Positions 33,857-40,316 of a stretch of 40,316 nucleotides of DNA are shown here, in pieces. The first letter of the stretch is position 1, and each line of letters starts with the position of its first letter. The notes beneath the pieces were generated by a model. It ran no database searches, was not told where the DNA came from, and worked only from the letters and a program-made list of their open reading frames with translations. Location: positions 1 to 40,316 of IMG/VR virus record IMGVR_UViG_3300023179_000231; one strand, given 5' to 3'. This DNA is from a virus. The translations under genes were made by a program, and so were the position numbers.

Positions 33857-34384
33857 TTAATCACATAGATTCTGGCGTATTGTCTTAATATATGGCTCAA
33901 ATTCTTTTACAATATCTTCGTCATTTAAAGTTTTGTTTGGTATATTTTTATCATAAACCTTTCCCCATGCGGACGTTTGTTCTCTATGTGTAATATCAAC
34001 CAACTTCCAAGCTTTCTGATTGCAGTACGCAACACAAGTAATCACAAGTGACTTTTCGGCATTCTCCGGATTGTCAAGACTGGTTATTAAATCTGGCGTT
34101 GTAACAACCCCTGTAAAGTCTTCTACTTTTCTTGCGCGAGATTGTTTACCTATTGGGTTTGGTCCAAAGTCTCTAAATACACGATACACAGATGGTACAA
34201 CGGGCCCGAGCCTCCAAGCTTCTATTTTTTCATCAAAAAGTGGTTCATTATACAGGGAGATATGTATCCCGTACGCAAAATACAATAATTTTTCTAATTT
34301 TAAATTTGTCAAATCATCAATCCCTCTATTTTGCAGACTATCCAAAATATAATTTGCACACGCAAAAGCCTTGATATCGTCCAT
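33857..34384 (-). CDS. Panacea-domain antitoxin, second copy
   Basis: This 175-residue protein contains the Panacea domain with its hallmarks: KAFACANYILDSL, LTNLKLEKLLYFAYGIHISL (25-44), and IEAWRLGPVVPSVYRVFRDF at 54-73. The C-terminal part has TCVAYCNQKAWKLVDITHRE, followed by SAWGKVYDKN, typical of the family. Panacea proteins neutralise many toxins. The minus-strand gene is preceded by a 55-residue membrane peptide only 15 bases upstream, the order expected for a toxin-antitoxin pair. An AAGG lies before the ATG. It is only distantly similar to the other copy at 7766. Confidence 0.88.
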   Translation of the reverse strand: MDDIKAFACANYILDSLQNRGIDDLTNLKLEKLLYFAYGIHISLYNEPLFDEKIEAWRLGPVVPSVYRVFRDFGPNPIGKQSRARKVEDFTGVVTTPDLITSLDNPENAEKSLVITCVAYCNQKAWKLVDITHREQTSAWGKVYDKNIPNKTLNDEDIVKEFEPYIKTIRQNLCD

Positions 34385-34399
34385 ACCTTATAATATTAA

Positions 34400-34567
34400 T
34401 TACACAAATTTAAGAATTATAAGGCGTAAAATCGTCGATATTGACATCAATAATATCAATATACCTAATATCAATATAGGATCTAAAACTCTCGGAATAT
34501 ATGAGATCTTTGACTCTGGTAAAAGTGGTGGCGGTATTTGCTCGGATGTTTTATCTTGTAAATTCAT
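34400..34567 (-). CDS. Small membrane peptide, candidate toxin of a Panacea pair
   Basis: A 55-residue minus-strand frame begins MNLQDKTSEQIPPPLLPESK, continues with a hydrophobic helix that includes ILILGILILLMSISTIL (about residues 31-47) and ends LILKFV-like with basic residues. The design, a polar Pro-rich start, one membrane helix and a basic end, is that of small membrane-depolarising toxins. It lies 15 bases before the Panacea ATG on the same strand. There is no strong ribosome site, as at most genes here. A frame on the opposite strand across the same bases overlaps the antitoxin start and is less likely. Confidence 0.6.
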   Translation of the reverse strand: MNLQDKTSEQIPPPLLPESKISYIPRVLDPILILGILILLMSISTILRLIILKFV

Positions 34568-34605
34568 TTGTACCATATCTTTTGTATGAGATTACATCTA
34601 GGCGA

Positions 34606-34628
34606 TATACTTTTTATATAAAAGTATA
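34606..34628. repeat. Inverted repeat upstream of the toxin-antitoxin pair
   Basis: TATACTTTT (34606-34614) and AAAAGTATA (34620-34628) are exact inverse copies, five bases apart, 39 bases upstream of the 55-residue frame. It is in the right place to be the operator of the pair. Confidence 0.55.
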
Positions 34629-34651
34629 AAAATCAAGGGAAACTTTAGGAG

Positions 34652-34657
34652 TTGACA
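34652..34657 (+). promoter_or_regulatory. -35 box of a putative ncRNA promoter
   Basis: TTGACA at 34652-34657 with A/T-rich sequence downstream (TTAAAT at 16 bases). There is no plus-strand gene after it, only the structured region from 34686. Confidence 0.4.
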
Positions 34658-34685
34658 ATTATATTTATATATTTTAAATCACATT

Positions 34686-34774
34686 GTGATGGCTTTGACC
34701 AACTGAAGACTTAGGTTTTGCCTATGAGGCTATACTAAATTTATTTAGTATATTAGGGTAGCCGAGGTCATCAC
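34686..34774 (+). ncRNA. Structured RNA candidate
   Basis: GTGATG (34686-34691) can pair with CATCAC (34769-34774), enclosing a hairpin TAGG/CCTA (34712-34724) and a 9-bp perfect hairpin TATACTAAA/TTTAGTATA (34731-34752). Two GGCT segments (34691-34694 and 34728-34731) compete for one AGCC (34760-34763), so two folds are possible. It is in a 297-base gap between the small membrane peptide and the ATPase, where no frame is convincing; orientation is uncertain. It could also be a 3' untranslated region of the ATPase message on the other strand. Confidence 0.4.
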
Positions 34775-34864
34775 TTGTTTGGTATAAAACTCCAGTGTCT
34801 CCAGGTCATTGTATATCTCTCTTCTACTGTATAAACCCCTCCACTTATTCCGATATTAAAGTTT

Positions 34865-35614
34865 TTATATAATTTCTTCGAAAATACCATTTCGAATTAC
34901 GAATTTTTTATACTCAAAAACTGGGCTCTTTCCGTACCTTGAAAGATCGGGGACGGTTCTATTTGTTGAAATAAAAACTTGAACGTTGTTGTTTACAAAA
35001 TGTTGTACAATATATTTATACATCAGGGTATGAACGGAAAGCTCTTCGCCGCCAATCGTAACGGATGACATAAAGCTAAGGTGCGCGTCAAATTCATCAA
35101 GAACAAGAATATCGTAATTCTTTGCATTTTTAATTAGAAGCCAAAGAACGAAAGCTGTTCTTTCCCCTGGTGAGATTCTTTCTAAGGAAATTGCCTTTTT
35201 AGACTTATGCCGCGGGTTGCGAAATAGTAGCCAGCCTGCCTCTGTACTGGATATGTGTAATTTTGTTGGTATTGCTAAAGAATCAAAAAATTCATTACAC
35301 TCTTTAGCAAACTTTGCATCATCAATTAAACGAGTAATCGTAGTATACTCTTCGAGAAACTGCCTTGAAATTGTAGGCTTAATAGATGCTGTGTTTTCGT
35401 ATCTCTCGATTTCTATAAAAGATTTAAAATGCTGAACGGAAGCTAGAAGTGAGCGTATCGTATATTTCCCGCTATATTTTTCAACAAGATTGCGAAGGAA
35501 TGTAGTCTTTCCAGAACCGTTTTTACCAACTATGATGTTAAGATTAGGATGTGGTTTTATTGTCTGAGCTTTAAAAATTCCATTATCTTCTATGCGAATT
35601 GTTTCTATGCCCAT
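34865..35614 (-). CDS. Small ABC/AAA-type ATPase
   Basis: This 249-residue ATPase has a Walker A (VGKNGSGKT, residues 29-37), a signature-like SPGER (148-152), Walker B ILVLDEFDAH (169-178) and an end with VFISTNR, as in the stand-alone SMC/ABC-like ATPases of the AAA_15/AAA_21 groups. It is much shorter than OLD or RloC proteins and lacks a nuclease half. Such ATPases are often parts of defence systems or overcoming-lysogenization proteins. It is the first gene of the minus-strand block with the RNA candidate and the Panacea pair; joint function is inference. Confidence 0.8.
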   Translation of the reverse strand: MGIETIRIEDNGIFKAQTIKPHPNLNIIVGKNGSGKTTFLRNLVEKYSGKYTIRSLLASVQHFKSFIEIERYENTASIKPTISRQFLEEYTTITRLIDDAKFAKECNEFFDSLAIPTKLHISSTEAGWLLFRNPRHKSKKAISLERISPGERTAFVLWLLIKNAKNYDILVLDEFDAHLSFMSSVTIGGEELSVHTLMYKYIVQHFVNNNVQVFISTNRTVPDLSRYGKSPVFEYKKFVIRNGIFEEII

Positions 35615-35767
35615 TTGTATTATAAAAACACTTTAATGAAGAATTAAAGGTTAAAAATAAAATTCAAGGTTTTTATATATTAAGTATATAATTACCAACT
35701 TTAGAAATAAAATACTTGATTTATATTTTTATATGTTAATGATTATTAATCAATTATTCTTATAAAT

Positions 35768-36310
35768 ATGTTTGGTATAGCTCCACTAGTATCTGGTTTA
35801 GGTGGTACATTATTAGGTATAGGGCAGGGATTGCTTGAGAAGAATCAATCACATAAACACGATATGGAAATACGTAAACTTGAAATTGAATCACAGTCTA
35901 AGATATCAAACGATCAATTGCAGATAGCGATCAATCAACAACTAACTGCACAATCGAATGTTGAGATTGAAAGTGAAAAAACAAATCAATCATATCAAGA
36001 TTTTGCAACTAAAACTTCTTGTCCTTATGGAATGGATAGTCAATATCGATTAATGCGCCTTAGTGCCTTTATCGTCTCTACTGCACGTCCTATTATAACA
36101 TATCTTTTAGGTTTAGCAACTTTCTTACAATATTTAGTGATAGGATATTTGATTGTAAAAGTTCCAAACACATCAAAAGACTTAATGGATATGCTTCTTG
36201 AGCTTGCAATTGGTAGTCATTGTGCTTTTGATTGCGCTCTTGGTTATTGGTTTGGCGTAAGAACATTTCAAAGTAATTCCAGAATGCAGAATTTAAAAAA
36301 AAAAGTCTAA
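35768..36310 (+). CDS. Holin, GTA 3TM type
   Basis: The 180-residue protein resembles the 3TM holins of gene-transfer agents. It begins with a small hydrophobic segment (residues 3-20), followed by a long charged helix (30-80), two membrane segments (105-130 and 142-162), with the family's hallmarks ARPIITYLLG and ALGYWFGVR. Holins make membrane lesions that let the cell-wall enzyme out. It ends in LKKKV within a run of ten A; a shift to the -1 frame would continue into the DUF5675 domain. Confidence 0.75.
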   Translation: MFGIAPLVSGLGGTLLGIGQGLLEKNQSHKHDMEIRKLEIESQSKISNDQLQIAINQQLTAQSNVEIESEKTNQSYQDFATKTSCPYGMDSQYRLMRLSAFIVSTARPIITYLLGLATFLQYLVIGYLIVKVPNTSKDLMDMLLELAIGSHCAFDCALGYWFGVRTFQSNSRMQNLKKKV

Positions 36311-36867
36311 ATAATTCTGAAATTTTAACTGGTGACAAATCGTCACCAGTTCCAGTTGTCAAGGAATCCTTAACAACTGGAAATAACAAGAAAAACGATA
36401 CAAATAGTCCTAATTTACCAATATTAACTCTAGATAGATATAAAACATATACAAATGTAGGTGATTTCAATTGTATTATATCAAATATTACAGATGAAAA
36501 CGGTAAAATTATTTGCTATGCTCTTGAAAGGCCTTGGCTTAATAACGCTCGTGCTTCTTCTTGTATACCAAAGGGACGTTATATCTGCGTGAAACAAAGT
36601 GGAACAGAGAGGTCTAAGAGTTTTGCAAAACAATGTGGAATAGATTACGTCTTTCTACTTTTGGGTACATCTCCACGAGAAGGGGTTCTTATACATAATG
36701 GCAACTATGCTACAGATAGTGAAGGTTGTATTTTAGTTGGCTTGTCAGAAACTATAAATGCTAATGGACATCCAATGGTCACTTCATCACGAGAGACTAT
36801 GAAGAAATTGTATAATTTATACAAGCCAAATGACAAAGGCGAATGTTTTGTTTTGATTATAAAATAG
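36304..36867 (+). CDS. DUF5675 domain, -1 frame continuation of holin
   Basis: The frame is open from 36277, has no ATG, GTG or TTG until GTG 36589, and already encodes the DUF5675 domain from about 36430: LTLDRYKTYTNVGDFNC, then ICYALERPW, then SCIPKGRYICV, and after 36589 GVLIHNGNYATDSEGCILVG. A start at 36589 would lose the first half of the domain. Frameshifting at A10 (36295-36304) or polymerase slippage would give one fused holin-DUF5675 protein. DUF5675 is typical of phage lysis regions; its I-H-x-G-N and G-C-I recall YkuD catalytic motifs. An indel in the run is the alternative. Confidence 0.7.
   Translation, partial: SLNNSEILTGDKSSPVPVVKESLTTGNNKKNDTNSPNLPILTLDRYKTYTNVGDFNCIISNITDENGKIICYALERPWLNNARASSCIPKGRYICVKQSGTERSKSFAKQCGIDYVFLLLGTSPREGVLIHNGNYATDSEGCILVGLSETINANGHPMVTSSRETMKKLYNLYKPNDKGECFVLIIK
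36327..36380 (+). other. Two stem-loops behind the slippery run
   Basis: AACTGGTGAC (36327-36336) pairs perfectly with GTCACCAGTT (36342-36351), loop of five. Directly after it CCAGTTGTCAAGGA (36352-36365) pairs with TCCTTAACAACTGG (36367-36380) with one mismatch. They lie 22 bases behind the A10 run and inside the linker of the predicted fusion. Confidence 0.8.
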
Positions 36868-36878
36868 GAATTGTTTCA

Positions 36879-36974
36879 ATGCCAGTTATTCAAGGTCATT
36901 TTAAGTCCGAAAGTATTGCTTTCTTGCAAATGATACAAATGAATTTTTATCCTTTGAGTATTTCAAAGCAATAA
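36879..36974 (+). CDS. Possible 31-residue peptide
   Basis: ATG 36879 begins MPVIQGHFKSESIAFLQM and ends LSISKQ. It lies 11 bases after the DUF5675 stop but overlaps the 3' end of the minus-strand membrane protein. No motif; may be chance. Confidence 0.2.
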   Translation: MPVIQGHFKSESIAFLQMIQMNFYPLSISKQ

Positions 36975-37171
36975 TTACTAAGTTTTAACATTGCAAATTC
37001 TGGAAACCACGCCAAGGCTATAGCAGAAAATATGTATATACATATGACAAATATTATTGAATACAATTTTCGAAATTTAAAATATTTGATTTTATACGTC
37101 ATAGTGAAAAGTATGATTAAAAAAGCAAAAAAGACTATTTTGATAAAAAAATCGATTACAATACAAGGCAT
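36947..37171 (-). CDS. Small membrane protein with two helices
   Basis: This 74-residue minus-strand frame has two strongly hydrophobic stretches, FFIKIVFFAFLIILFTMTY (about residues 8-26) and IIFVICIYIFSAIALAWF (about 39-56), with a basic loop between. A TTGACA box lies 46 bases upstream at 37222-37217, which supports it as a gene. It faces the lysis genes and could be a second holin/antiholin or a membrane cargo protein. No family recognised. Confidence 0.5.
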   Translation of the reverse strand: MPCIVIDFFIKIVFFAFLIILFTMTYKIKYFKFRKLYSIIFVICIYIFSAIALAWFPEFAMLKLSNYCFEILKG

Positions 37172-37216
37172 ATTTTTATTAACGATATAATTATGATTAA
37201 TATTGTAGATTTATAA

Positions 37217-37222
37217 TGTCAA
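37217..37222 (-). promoter_or_regulatory. -35 box for the small membrane protein
   Basis: Minus-strand TTGACA with TAATCA at 17 bases. It is the only signal in the 260-base gap for that strand. Confidence 0.4.
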
Positions 37223-37297
37223 GTGTTATTATGTGTTAATATTTAACGTTTTATTTTTCTTGACAAATTCTTTTAAAGAATTGACATACAAAATATG

Positions 37298-37346
37298 TAG
37301 AGTCGGTTAAACAAATGAACCATATCGCATTTAAAGACCGACTCTA
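37298..37346. other. 10-bp stem with 29-base loop in the gap 37172-37431
   Basis: TAGAGTCGGT (37298-37307) pairs perfectly with ACCGACTCTA (37337-37346). Just upstream lie two TTGACA boxes (37260-37265, 37281-37286) and the inverse AATTCTT/AAGAATT, and AAAAA follows. It may be a small RNA, a terminator-like element or a protein-binding site. I see no gene in this gap. Confidence 0.5.
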
Positions 37347-37431
37347 AAAATCATCAAAGGTCAAACTTTATATTAGGTCCTATATACGTAGCAGTTTCCA
37401 TTCTATGGTTATTTCTGATTGACATTGTTAA

Positions 37432-37659
37432 ATGCACGTTTCCTTCTTAAAAGAATTCATCAATTGCCATATGAGCGATAATTACAAAATTAAGTCTAAT
37501 ACAGTATTTTTCTGTTTGCCTGGTATACATTTACCATCGACAGACAATACGTTGCAACAACCATCGACAGACAATACATTGCGACAAGTCAACAAGTTAC
37601 ACAGAGTGTTTCGTAAAATATTAAGTTTTATAAATAATCATATTAAAAATAATACTTGA
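37432..37659 (+). CDS. Small hypothetical protein
   Basis: A 75-residue frame, with a second start at 37471 (MSDNYKIKSN) that would give 62 residues. It has an internal duplication, PSTDNTLQQ followed by PSTDNTLRQ, encoded by near-identical 27-base copies, and a basic helical end. It lies before the chaperone and tape-measure block. Function unknown. Confidence 0.4.
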   Translation: MHVSFLKEFINCHMSDNYKIKSNTVFFCLPGIHLPSTDNTLQQPSTDNTLRQVNKLHRVFRKILSFINNHIKNNT

Positions 37660-37661
37660 AA
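37656..37661 (+). promoter_or_regulatory. -35-like box before the tail chaperone gene
   Basis: TTGAAA with the TTTAAAAT extension; the -10 area is A/T-rich but no well-spaced TATAAT is seen. It overlaps the stop region of the 75-residue frame. Confidence 0.4.
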
Positions 37662-37706
37662 TTTAAAATATTATGTTAAATTAGTTCTTAACGTAAAAAG
37701 TTATTT

Positions 37707-38228
37707 ATGCTAGAACAAGATCCAGATTTTGACATTATTACTGGAATATATACCTGTAAAGAACCTATATCAAAACATTACCCATTTAGTGATACAAATC
37801 AAGGCGTCACAAAGGTAAAGATTTTAAAGCCGAAAATTTCTGATATAATGGAATATTCGAGTCATTTGACATCTAAAATGACATCGAAAAGAAGCGATGG
37901 AACTGTATCCTATAGTAAAGAATATATCGAATCTGGCGCTTATAGAGATGATGAGTGGTTTCAAAATAAGATATTGCATTTTCTTATTATACCTGAAACC
38001 AATTTCCCCCTTTACGATGGCGATAAAAATCATTTCCTAAGGGAGGAAAATATCTATGATATAATAAAGATTCTAGTAATATTTAGAGAATTTTTTTTTA
38101 TGCAATCGCAAATTATTCGTTCAGTAGAATTGGAACAGATGAGTCTAGCAAAACTATTAACAATGGAAATAGACAGGAAAAGACAAGAAGAGAATACAAA
38201 AATGGATTCATATCCTGTAATGGATTGA
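37707..38228 (+). CDS. Putative tail assembly chaperone
   Basis: This 173-residue protein is placed two genes before the tape measure, where contractile phages code the first tail assembly chaperone (Mu gp41 position). It has a KVKILKPKISDIMEYS segment near residues 36-51, the K-x-L-x-x-P-x-x-x-D start typical of these proteins, and charged C-terminal helices. Its stop overlaps the next frame (TTGA), which lies in the -1 frame, as for classical frameshifted chaperone pairs. The family call is by place and pattern. Confidence 0.6.
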   Translation: MLEQDPDFDIITGIYTCKEPISKHYPFSDTNQGVTKVKILKPKISDIMEYSSHLTSKMTSKRSDGTVSYSKEYIESGAYRDDEWFQNKILHFLIIPETNFPLYDGDKNHFLREENIYDIIKILVIFREFFFMQSQIIRSVELEQMSLAKLLTMEIDRKRQEENTKMDSYPVMD

Positions 38229-38464
38229 ATGCAAAAATCCTAGAATATCAATTTCTGAACCCACAATCTTATAAATATAAAGGGCATTCGGAATTATTTT
38301 TATTCTTTTATTACGATATTGGGATTAATCATCTTAAAATGTCTAAGGATGAAATTAACTCACTTGACATAGAAGAAATGGATTTATACATATACGCATT
38401 AACTGAAACTCTTCGAATTAACAATATTCTTATGGAAGAGCAAAATGCAAAAATAACTAAATAG
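38225..38464 (+). CDS. Second tail chaperone-like protein
   Basis: This 79-residue frame starts at TTG 38225, overlapping the stop of the preceding gene, and ends five bases before the tape-measure ATG. It is in the -1 frame relative to the first protein and that frame is open upstream of its start. It has IEEMDLYIYALTETLRINN, a helix usual for chaperone extensions. It may be made by restart or by -1 frameshifting as a fused protein. Confidence 0.6.
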   Translation: MNAKILEYQFLNPQSYKYKGHSELFLFFYYDIGINHLKMSKDEINSLDIEEMDLYIYALTETLRINNILMEEQNAKITK

Positions 38465-38469
38465 AGAAT

Positions 38470-40316
38470 ATGGCTACAAGCACCGCTCAGGTTAAACTTG
38501 AGGTATTAGATTATTTTTCAAAAAGTATACCTCAGATACGCAAATTAAATAAAGAACTTCAAGATTTACAAAAAATTACCAATTCATTTAAAAATATCGA
38601 CAAAGTTTTTAAGATATTAGAAGGTATAAATACAATTAAATCCGTTACGAATGTAAATAAACTAAATCATTCAATGAATGAGCTTGGAAAGGAAACTACA
38701 TCCACTGCATCTATTATTAATAGAAACGCAACATCGATAGAAAGAGATCTGAATAAAATGTCTGCATCAATAGACAAAATGCGTTTTAAATCCGCTTTTG
38801 GAAATATATTTGAAGACAGAGCGCCAACTCCACCAAAACAACCTAGGGCACAATATCAAAATAGAGGTATTACAACAAATCAAATATATGGATATGGAGC
38901 TTTATACGCTGGTAAAAATTTTGCAGAAAACGCATTAAATAATGTAGGCCAATATGAAGATGCGATATTCGTAATACAGAAAGCTATACACGGTTCCAAA
39001 GATGATTTAAAAGACTATATAAAAGAAGTTGACAGATTATCGTTTAAATTTGGATTAAGTCGTGTTGAAGCGGCAAAAGTATTTGGTGAGGTGCGGAAAT
39101 TCACGGGTTCAATAAAAGAAGCTTCGAATGCATTCGAACAATCATATTTTGTGCAAAATGTATTCGATACTGAAAATCCAATTATATCAACTCGTCAATT
39201 AGCTTCTCTACAGACTAAATCGGGATATAGTGGTGATAGAATGAAAAAATTCCTTGCATTCCTTTTTGAAAATGAGAAAGTCTTTGGTAATGTTAACGCA
39301 TCGGACATCTTAAATGCAATGAGCGGAAGGATACAACCTCGTAAAGACATTTCTATGGAGCAACAAGCTTATATGGTTACTCTTGGTTTAAGCGCTGGCG
39401 TAAGGCCAGAGGTTGCAGGTTCTGCAACTGCGCAAAGTTTGGAAGAAATATCCAAAAAAAGACCAGATTTAGTAAAGAAAAATGGACTTTTTGGAGCATT
39501 TAAAGCCTTAGAAAAGGAAACATCCACAATGTCGGAAGTTCAAAAAACAAACGTTCTTGAATCTATTTTCGGTTCTGAATTGAGACAAACTGGTTATATT
39601 AAGGGTATTTTAGCAGCTTACCAAAGATTAAGAGAGGGTGAATTTACTATGGTAGAATCAAATAAAGTATTGATGAAAAGTTTAGATGAGCTAGGTAGAA
39701 CATACGAAGAATTACTAACAACAAAAATTCAGAATGCCTCTTCAACACTCGAGGTTTTTAAAGCTGGCTCTGAAAGTGTTGCAACAACAATAGGGCAAGT
39801 GCTTATGCCTTCCTTAGCCGAAAATAGAGACGAGTTTAGTCAGTTTATATTGTCTTTAAATCAGAATATTAAGAAGTATAATGAAGAAATAAAAGCTATG
39901 GCTATTGCAACGGGGGTCACTGCTGGTGCAATGATTCTTGCATTGACTCCATTATTAACATTATTATCGACATTATTACCATTAATAGGCTTAGCTACAA
40001 CTTCTTTTATGTCTGTTAGTACAATGTTAAAGCTTGGTGATGAAGTGAAGGGTGCGGACGATAGAAAGAAAATTGCAGATGACTTAGAAAAATCTTTAGA
40101 GAAAATAAAGAAAATACAAAAAACGTACCCACAACTAAGCTCTTCTCCTGAAAATCTTTCAAATAGCTTAGAAACATTAAGAACTAGACAATTAGGCTTT
40201 AACTCACTACAGAATAATAATGTAAATCAGAAAAATATGTCAAGAAATGACAGTATTAATATCAGAGTGAGTGCAGACGAAGGATTGCGTGCAAATGTAG
40301 ATACAAAAACAGACGA
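38470..40316 (+). CDS. Tail tape measure protein (cut by window end)
   Basis: ATG 38470 opens a frame that runs to the window end (615 codons). It begins MATSTAQVKLEVLDYFSKS, has long charged helices (20-115), a TMP-like middle with VEAAKVFGEVRKFTGSIKEA and IISTRQLASLQTKSG, and a hydrophobic stretch of about 45 residues (about 475-520) with LALTPLLTLLSTLLPLIGLA. Tape measure proteins set tail length and can cross the membrane during DNA entry. The last bases encode INIRVSADEGLRANVD, a pattern near the end of Mu-like tape measures, so little is likely missing. Confidence 0.85.
   Translation, partial: MATSTAQVKLEVLDYFSKSIPQIRKLNKELQDLQKITNSFKNIDKVFKILEGINTIKSVTNVNKLNHSMNELGKETTSTASIINRNATSIERDLNKMSASIDKMRFKSAFGNIFEDRAPTPPKQPRAQYQNRGITTNQIYGYGALYAGKNFAENALNNVGQYEDAIFVIQKAIHGSKDDLKDYIKEVDRLSFKFGLSRVEAAKVFGEVRKFTGSIKEASNAFEQSYFVQNVFDTENPIISTRQLASLQTKSGYSGDRMKKFLAFLFENEKVFGNVNASDILNAMSGRIQPRKDISMEQQAYMVTLGLSAGVRPEVAGSATAQSLEEISKKRPDLVKKNGLFGAFKALEKETSTMSEVQKTNVLESIFGSELRQTGYIKGILAAYQRLREGEFTMVESNKVLMKSLDELGRTYEELLTTKIQNASSTLEVFKAGSESVATTIGQVLMPSLAENRDEFSQFILSLNQNIKKYNEEIKAMAIATGVTAGAMILALTPLLTLLSTLLPLIGLATTSFMSVSTMLKLGDEVKGADDRKKIADDLEKSLEKIKKIQKTYPQLSSSPENLSNSLETLRTRQLGFNSLQNNNVNQKNMSRNDSINIRVSADEGLRANVDTKTD

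Noticed and set aside
34371-34589. Plus-strand frame of 72 codons over the Panacea start
   Set aside because: It overlaps the antitoxin start and is the antisense of the 55-residue membrane peptide; its composition is low complexity and no signal precedes it.
34865-35614. ATPase and RNA candidate as a retron or Septu-like defence system
   Set aside because: No reverse transcriptase or HNH nuclease gene is nearby; only the ATPase motifs are present.
36589-36867. Separate 92-residue gene from GTG 36589
   Set aside because: It would start in the middle of the DUF5675 domain; the sequence before it in the same frame encodes the missing half.
1-40316. tRNA or rRNA genes and rho-independent terminators with T runs
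   Set aside because: No cloverleaf, no rRNA-like stretch and no GC stem followed by a T run was found in the intergenic regions read.

Overview
The window is about 40 kb of very AT-rich DNA, roughly 30% GC by eye, and is filled almost entirely by a tailed-phage genome or prophage. Several features point to an intracellular, AT-rich host, most likely an alphaproteobacterial endosymbiont (Rickettsiales or Holosporales type). These are ankyrin-repeat genes inside the phage, sigma70-like promoters of the form TTGACA-N17-TATACT, a GTA-type 3TM holin, a TAXI-type binding domain and an almost complete lack of Shine-Dalgarno sequences. The taxonomic placement is inference. No integrase, replication gene, small terminase or tRNA was recognised.

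Layout: (1) 1-5989, plus strand: end of an ankyrin gene, three unknown proteins, Mu gp47/baseplate J, gp48-like tail protein, a tail fibre and a DUF4376 protein. (2) 5992-9997, minus strand: gp46 and gp45 baseplate genes with an unknown leader gene, a Panacea-domain antitoxin, a decayed start of an ankyrin gene and the portal. (3) 10067-19028, plus strand: HK97-type protease and capsid, connector and head-tail joining genes, then Mu-type tail sheath and tube, then a VRR-NUC nuclease. The particle is therefore an HK97-type head on a contractile Mu-like tail. (4) 19086-19790: ankyrin protein. (5) 19844-21280, minus strand: large terminase. (6) 21445-28428, plus strand: a second fibre locus with a 1414-residue fibre, and a probable YiiX-like papain-fold enzyme. 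(7) 28505-31788: an IS1595-family transposon with 25-bp inverted ends carrying a single-chain nuclease-methylase-specificity protein. (8) 31897-33831: three membrane-anchored proteins, one TAXI-like. (9) 33857-35614, minus strand: an ATPase, a structured non-coding gap and a Panacea antitoxin preceded by an unlisted 55-residue membrane peptide, a likely toxin. (10) 35768-36867: holin followed, in the -1 frame across a run of ten A, by a DUF5675 domain with no start codon of its own. (11) 36868-40316: small genes, tail assembly chaperones and the tape measure, cut by the window end.

Core morphogenesis genes occur in several blocks of opposite orientation, with accessory cargo at the joints: ankyrin proteins, two Panacea loci, the transposon with its restriction-modification gene, an ATPase and the membrane cassette. 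The most interesting points are the hidden toxin upstream of the second Panacea gene, the holin/DUF5675 frameshift, the transposon carrying the restriction-modification gene, duplicated ankyrin segments and promoters, and the structured RNA candidate near 34.7 kb.
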